Source: Sinonovacula constricta (Eukaryota; Mollusca; Bivalvia; Cardiida; Solecurtidae). Taken from it: DNA of 64,000 bases. Both the position numbers and the translations under genes were made by a program. Positions 59,065 to 64,000 of the stretch are shown here, piece after piece. Below the pieces are notes generated by a model, which saw only the letters and a list, made by a program, of their open reading frames with translations, did not search any database and had not been told where the DNA came from. The stretch is taken from positions 26,679,148 to 26,743,147 of the forward strand of contig CM017556.1 of the NCBI GenBank assembly GCA_007844125.1, written 5' to 3'. Every line of letters begins with the position of its first letter. Positions within the stretch are counted from its first letter, which is position 1.

Positions 59065-61672
59065 TTAAATAGTTTATAGAATCAAAAGCGGCAAAGATTG
59101 GAAGCAAAGCCTGTACTGCTCCAAGGTGCAACTCCCAGTTTCCTTCGCGATCACTTCTGATCAAGTTTTCAAGATTGGAAGCCAGCTTAATAAAAGTGTC
59201 CCAGTATCTGAAGGTTTCACTTCTTTCTCCAGCTTCAGAAGTGAATGCATCAAAGCAACTCAGTAGCTCATGGGATGAAGCCTCAAATTCTTCTATGAGA
59301 CGTGCATGTCATCACGTTTCTTAACTGCCACTTTTGCTTTCAATTGCACCAATTTTTTTAGTAACTCCTGGAACTTTGTTCTATTTTCATCTTGTTATAA
59401 AGAATTCACTCCATTGTAGCCTACACAATGTTTCCTTGAGAAGCTGTATTCCTTTAAGTGACCTTGTGTAATTTTTGCCATTCAACACAGATTCTACCAC
59501 ATTGGCACCAAACACGCTACTCTCAACTAAGATATTTTCTGCCCCGCTCCCTTTCAGATACTTTCCAATGCAGCTTAGGGCAACTTTGGCCATATGGAAT
59601 GATCCAAGACAAAGTACAATATTCTGAAACTCGAGCGGACGGATGAGCTGGATCTCTCGTGCTATGTGATAAACACCTTCATCGCACGTTACTGGTAACA
59701 CTGGCTGATCAAGATGATGAAGAGTGCTCTGCAGGTTTTTCATAGCTGTGTACACGGTGTCGTATTGGGTTACAGGATATGGCAGTACAGGAAGAAAAAG
59801 CAACTCGTTTCAGTTTGGTCTTGTCTTCTGTAAAGATCGAGTTAGCAGCACTCCAGGATGGCATCATCTGCTGCTGTGGCCTTATTCCAACTGTGTACAA
59901 TGGGTCTGTATCAAGATCTAATATTGCCAGCAACCACGCTACATCTTTTGCCCTTACACTGTTCATTAGCCTTTCCTCTACTTGAATGGTCTCCGTTGGG
60001 ACCTGATAACTGGCTGGAAGATCCGCCTTCTTCGATGGTTTGAAGAATTTTCTTAGTTCCTGGCACTTCAGGTCAAAGTCAAAGGTTCTAGGCCCATGGG
60101 TTATTCTTGTTTCTGATGCATTTGGCTTCGCAGCTTGGGTGTCCATGCCATTCTGGAACAACACAGTAACTGTGTCATGGCTACCACCAATTCCAGACAA
60201 TGTTGCCTCTTCGTGGTCGAAATTATCAAAAGCTGCATGCGTAAACGGTGAGCCTACAAAGTGACTGGGAAATGGAACCTCACTTTCACAGGACAGAATA
60301 TTAAACATAGCCAAATCATTGTGGTGGCGCATCACTTCCTCATAACTAGAACACAAACCAAAGCGATTAAAGCTTTTGATAAGAGTAGCACTTTTACATG
60401 TATCATAGATAGACTGACTGTTGAGAATATGAAGTGGGGTTCTCCTTTTGCCATTATGCAAAATATAATACATGGTCTGGAAAAGTGCCAGCATTTGTCT
60501 ACACCTGGATTTAGACACCCCATTTTCTGGTTCACCTTCTTCTACATCATCACCTGGACCTACATATTTGCATGCATAATCGAATGAACCCATATCAAAG
60601 TTATACAGAATGGAAAAAAAAAAACTTAACAAAGGTTCAGGAATTTCATGCTTGCCCATGCCGTTTTCAGGTCATTGGCATCACAGAACCGATCTTGTAA
60701 TTGAAAGTCATACTCTAAGAGATGCTTGCGGAGGAGCTCTGCACTCTGACGGATCGGATCTGAAGCACGGATTGTTTCAGCCATATTTTTGGCACTAACA
60801 CTTTGTCCAAAAAACAGTACAGATTTGTTGACCTGTTTAGGCTGAGAAAATGTTATTTCATCACCAAAGTGGTTCATCAAAAGAACAGTCACCTCCCTGT
60901 TTGTCACAACTGTAGAGTCTGATTCAAGGACTTTGTTGATGCAATCCCTCACATAGCTCAGTTCATAGCCTCTTCCTTGATTTACTCCAGCCTCTATGTC
61001 ACGAATAACACATGACCATGCCCTCTGCTTTGCACTAACCGGTTTCTCTTCAACTTCCCTATCTTATTTTCGTTCATATTTTAGCAGGTACTTCTTAATA
61101 CACAGCTTATGGCAATACAAGTCTGCTCCAAATACAGCACTAACGCTTTGCAAGTCACATGTGCGGATGTAGACATCATCCTGGAGCCATACGGTTGCCT
61201 CCAGAATTTTTTTTGCTCTATCCATCTCTGAAATGCGATACTTTTCATATACATCTTGTTTCTTTGCAAATCCACAGATTACGCACTTTAGCTTATACAC
61301 GTCAACGTCTTTGCAGGAGCCTGGTCTTGGCAAGATGCTAGAGCGTCGACTACGTGACGATTCCTCACTTTGAGGCTCATCAGTGCTACTCGAATTTGAA
61401 CGGGCTTTTACTGCATTCAAAGTCTTTTTCAGAGTGTATCTTTTATAACAGTTGTTGTCCATGTGGTACACAAAGGCATCTTCTCCAAGACTTCTTAGCC
61501 TTTTGGCAACACTGTCATTTCTTATTTCAGCTGCATCACGGATACGCTTTCTTCCATTAGTTTCACTAGTAGTTGCTGACTGTGTTGTAGACTGGCAAAT
61601 GATACATTTGGCTAAGTCAACGTGTTCAACTGTACCATCTCCACCCACTAACTGGACGCCTTGACCCTGCAT

Positions 61673-62492
61673 TTTGGGATCTTGGTGGCAAACTGAAATG
61701 AATAAGGAGCACATGTCTCAGACAATAGTAACTGTAAGTAGGCCAGTAGATGCATTAATTACAATTTTTAGGATGCCAACCATGTGATACCTTTGTCCTG
61801 GAAGCACCACTAGCGCCATCTATTGACAATACATGTACATGCACTAATAACTAATGCATAGGGTCAGCTACACTATTGATTACACAACTGTAGGGCCTAC
61901 ACAACATCTACATGTGTACTTCTGTGTGGCCTACAAGCCAGGTGTATAATGCATGGGGCTACCATAACATTAGGGCAGCTGACCTACTTTTTTTTTACCT
62001 GTGACTTTATAGATACACATTTAGTTCCAATGGAATTCATTGCATATTATGATAAACTTACCAATATTACATATTTTGAGAAGAGATTCTTGTTTATTGC
62101 TGATGATTATTTACAGCTGATTGTTGATTTCATTTCCCTTTGTAATGCAATGGTGGTGGGTGATTTCAGTGACAGACAGGAAATGCGGTGCTGCCACCTT
62201 CAGTGTGTAATGATGATACCACCTATTATAATCTTAAGAAACTAATCCTTCAGCATCTATCCCAGGCCTAAAAAAATTCTCTCCCTGTAATGGACTTTAT
62301 GTAAATATGTAACGGCTTATATCCAGGAGGGGTTCATGAAAACTTAAGGGTTAACTTGGACAAACTTGTGACAGGAATGAGTGGTAATCCGTGTTTATTG
62401 TAATTAACAAATAATAAATGGGTGATAGGTTAACATAGAATGAAGATTTTACATACCTTTTTGCACCTGACATTTTCACTCCTCGTGACCTT
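61673..62492. other. 5' side of the Academ-like gene, between start codon and right terminal repeat
   Basis: Expected to hold the promoter and perhaps a 5' non-coding exon of the transposon gene. A 98-codon + frame (61949-62245) has no recognised motif. Confidence 0.4.
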
Positions 62493-63025
62493 GAAAATTA
62501 GTATTTTCAAAATAAGGCTATTTGTCAGTTGTAATTATTTAGGTTCCTAAAGGTTTAAAGCACAATACGTGCATATCAATTTGATCAGTAGTCTCTTGGC
62601 TAATGGAAACTTCCCACAATATTGAAAAATATTTCCCTACCTATCTGAAAATAGAATTTTCGGCGAGAAAGGTCAAATTTTGAGCAAAGGTCAAATTTTG
62701 TGACCTTTTGACCTCTGTTGACCTAATTTACATATTTGTATCAAAATACACTATTGTATCAGATAGAGTCAATGAATACGAACAGTTTGATTGGTAATTT
62801 GTTTTGGTATCACTTATAATAAAGGAGATATGAGCATTTAAGTTTCCCCTACCCCTAATTTCTGGCCTCATTTGGCTCATGTGGGATGGAGGTTTTGACG
62901 TCAATTACGGAGTTATTGCCAGGTTCCCAGATGTCTACCCTCACTTTTCTGATGTGTCCCAGTACCTAGTTCAAAATTATGAACAGTAACTTAGGGCACA
63001 TCACTTGCACACGGGGACCCCCTAG
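62493..63025 (-). repeat. Right terminal inverted repeat of the Academ-like element
   Basis: Inverted partner of 54888-55419, ending CCCCCTAG at 63025. Only scattered substitutions and small indels separate the arms. Confidence 0.95.
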
Positions 63026-63040
63026 CACATGGATTATAGT

Positions 63041-63260
63041 TTAGATATGTGAGTGGCTGGTGCTAGAGCTGGCATAAGCTATGAATCGTGACTTGTATGG
63101 TGTTTTGTGAAGCTTAGGAATCCAGTACCCCTGAAAGCATAATTAACAAAAGAAATATCCCTTTTTGCCCTACGTCATTCGAAGACAAGAACTCCACATT
63201 AAATAAATCGTTGTCAAAGAGCCATATGTTTTTTTAAGCTATCCTAAACACATTTCCTGT
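63041..63260 (-). pseudogene. Reverse-transcriptase relic, 5' part beyond the inserted transposon
   Basis: The minus strand reads KRDISFVNYAFRG, then in the next frame YWIPKLHKTPYKSRFIAYAS, then a small shift to LSKL. YWIPKLHKTPYKSRFI is the standard RT segment that precedes the part found at 54876. The two halves therefore belong to one element split by the Academ-like insertion. Confidence 0.87.
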
Positions 63261-63690
63261 CAGCAAAGACTTTAACACATATGTGTGTATTAATATTTTG
63301 GTGGCTTGAATTTATTATGTTAACTGCACAGTAGGGGTTTGGGTCATGAAACTGCCATGACTCGATGCTTTGTACGGAGATCAGCTGTTAGACACGTATT
63401 TTTAAGCAATCAAAATGATGTGTGTATTATATGGCACCCCACACCCACCCGACCTCCCACCGGTTACGTCATGTCCACCCCATAACATTTTAACCAAGGC
63501 TATCTTAATAAAACACGTGACAACAAACAGTGCTGGTTTCAGAACACAAGACATAAACTTAAAGGTTTGTAGTTTCTGATTATCAGTGTAAAAAAATCGA
63601 CTATAAAAATATTTCTGTACAAAATGTTTTTATGAGCAATGCAGATTAAGTGAAACATATGGACCCTGTGCAAACATATTTAGTCATAGT
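63261..63690. other. Right of the RT relic
   Basis: The RT relic may continue for some tens of bases, but no further motif is secure. A C-rich patch lies at 63430-63480. Nothing else identified. Confidence 0.35.
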
Positions 63691-63808
63691 GTAGTTAAAT
63701 CTTAATCTATAGTTAATTATTAAACAAGCAAATAATAATGGGAATAAAGGTAGTTAAATCTTAATCTATAGTTAATTATTAAACAAGCAAATAATAATGG
63801 GAATAAAG
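63691..63808. repeat. Perfect tandem duplication of 59 bp
   Basis: GTAGTTAAATCTTAATCTAT...GGGAATAAAG at 63691-63749 is repeated exactly at 63750-63808, which indicates a very recent duplication or an assembly duplication. Confidence 0.95.
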
Positions 63809-64000
63809 GTATTGATAATATCTTTTCGCGAGTAAGAAAGTTAACGTTTTGCCTTTGAATCAATCACCCCAGTTCACCAAAGTATGCAACTACAGAATGT
63901 CAGTCGTATTTTTTTAATTCTATACTAAACCAACTTCTCTGTTGAATGTTAACAAAGATATATTCTTCAACATAAGCTAGCTCACCGAGACGAAGATGAC

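Larger units (their letters stand above)
55746..61672 (-). pseudogene. Academ-like transposase with XPG/FEN1-like nuclease and CXC tail, broken
   Basis: Large minus-strand protein read in overlapping pieces. The probable start is the ATG at 61670-61672 (AAAATG, just after a TTTCAG acceptor-like site). The N-terminal piece (to 61064) has Cys/His pairs (CIICQ, HMDNNCYKRY, KCVICGF, DLYCHKLCIKKY). It ends at an in-frame TAA, after which the frame stays open to ~60660. The middle (59709-60659, 59387-59803, ~59080-59330, 57460-57867) includes VTCDEGVYHIAREIQ and LGSFHMAKVAL, and looks like a transposase core. Next comes the nuclease (56008-57288), then a cysteine-rich end (55746-56060; CNCLKCATERCPC, CCSFCKCQ). 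Frame changes fall near 60660, 59800, 59320, 57605, 57365 (in an A10 run) and 56010. A TTAA element interrupts it at 57883-59064. Confidence 0.8.
54881..63036 (-). mobile_element. Academ-like DNA transposon, 8.1 kb, with ~530-bp terminal inverted repeats
   Basis: Two ~530-bp arms (54888-55419 and 62493-63025) are inverted copies, starting CTAGGGGGTCCCCGT. The similarity can be stretched outward to CCATTGG/CCATGTG. TAGT at 54877-54880 and 63037-63040 is a plausible 4-bp target duplication. Cutting there rejoins the host RT reading (SKL then LPTSCL). Inside, a minus-strand gene (55746-61672) encodes a transposase-like protein with an XPG/FEN1-like nuclease and a cysteine-rich C-terminus. An XPG-type nuclease and a 3-4-bp duplication are, as I recall, features of the Academ (AcademX) superfamily. 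The class call is inference. Confidence 0.78.

Overview
The window is AT-rich animal DNA, most likely from a bivalve mollusc. It carries one recognisable host gene, an orthologue of the C4H2 zinc-finger protein ZC4H2, in five exons on the + strand (coding sequence 11829-46371, introns from 2.0 to 20 kb). The bivalve call is inference. It rests on repeats of the kind common in bivalves: tandem ~145-bp cores ending in a GGCC hairpin (pearl / Helentron-like), several tRNA-headed SINE families, and retroelements typical of molluscs. No bacterial, organellar or viral genes were seen.

Layout. 1-5898: higher-order tandem array of ~330-bp units, with long CACATA-type microsatellites starting at one fixed point of the unit. 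5899-10530: two hAT transposons with related CAGGGC ends, a short internally deleted copy and a 3.6-kb element with a three-exon transposase carrying one frameshift. 10531-10860: four copies of an ~82-bp repeat. 11829-11887: ZC4H2 exon 1. 12230-24231: a 12-kb inverted-repeat element in intron 1 whose arms are ~180-bp tandem units (foldback-like). It is invaded by a TTAA-flanked 1.16-kb element, a 4.8-kb CCCCTGCGAAA-ended element and a 1.14-kb TA-flanked element, and its core holds the 3' part of a non-LTR retrotransposon with a restriction-like endonuclease. 24232-46257: the rest of the ZC4H2 introns, with exons 2 (31901), 3 (34491), 4 (44003) and 5 (46258), SINEs, a Tc1-type relic, a hAT relic, a 1.9-kb hAT-like element and minisatellites. 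46372-49369: 3'UTR and unannotated sequence. 49370-51300: long ~145-bp tandem array. 53600-63260: a minus-strand reverse-transcriptase relic split by an 8.1-kb DNA transposon with ~530-bp terminal inverted repeats. That transposon encodes a broken protein with an N-terminal Cys/His region, a transposase-like middle, an XPG/FEN1-like nuclease core and a C-terminal cysteine-rich CXC-like segment, best matching the Academ (AcademX) superfamily. It is itself interrupted by a 1.18-kb TTAA-flanked element.

The ZC4H2 exons read cleanly with consensus splice sites, so the host gene looks intact. Nearly everything else is mobile or repetitive DNA in nested layers, which allows relative dating: RT element, then the Academ-like element, then the TTAA element; and foldback element, then its three guests. 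The two most unusual structures are the foldback-like element and the XPG-nuclease transposon.
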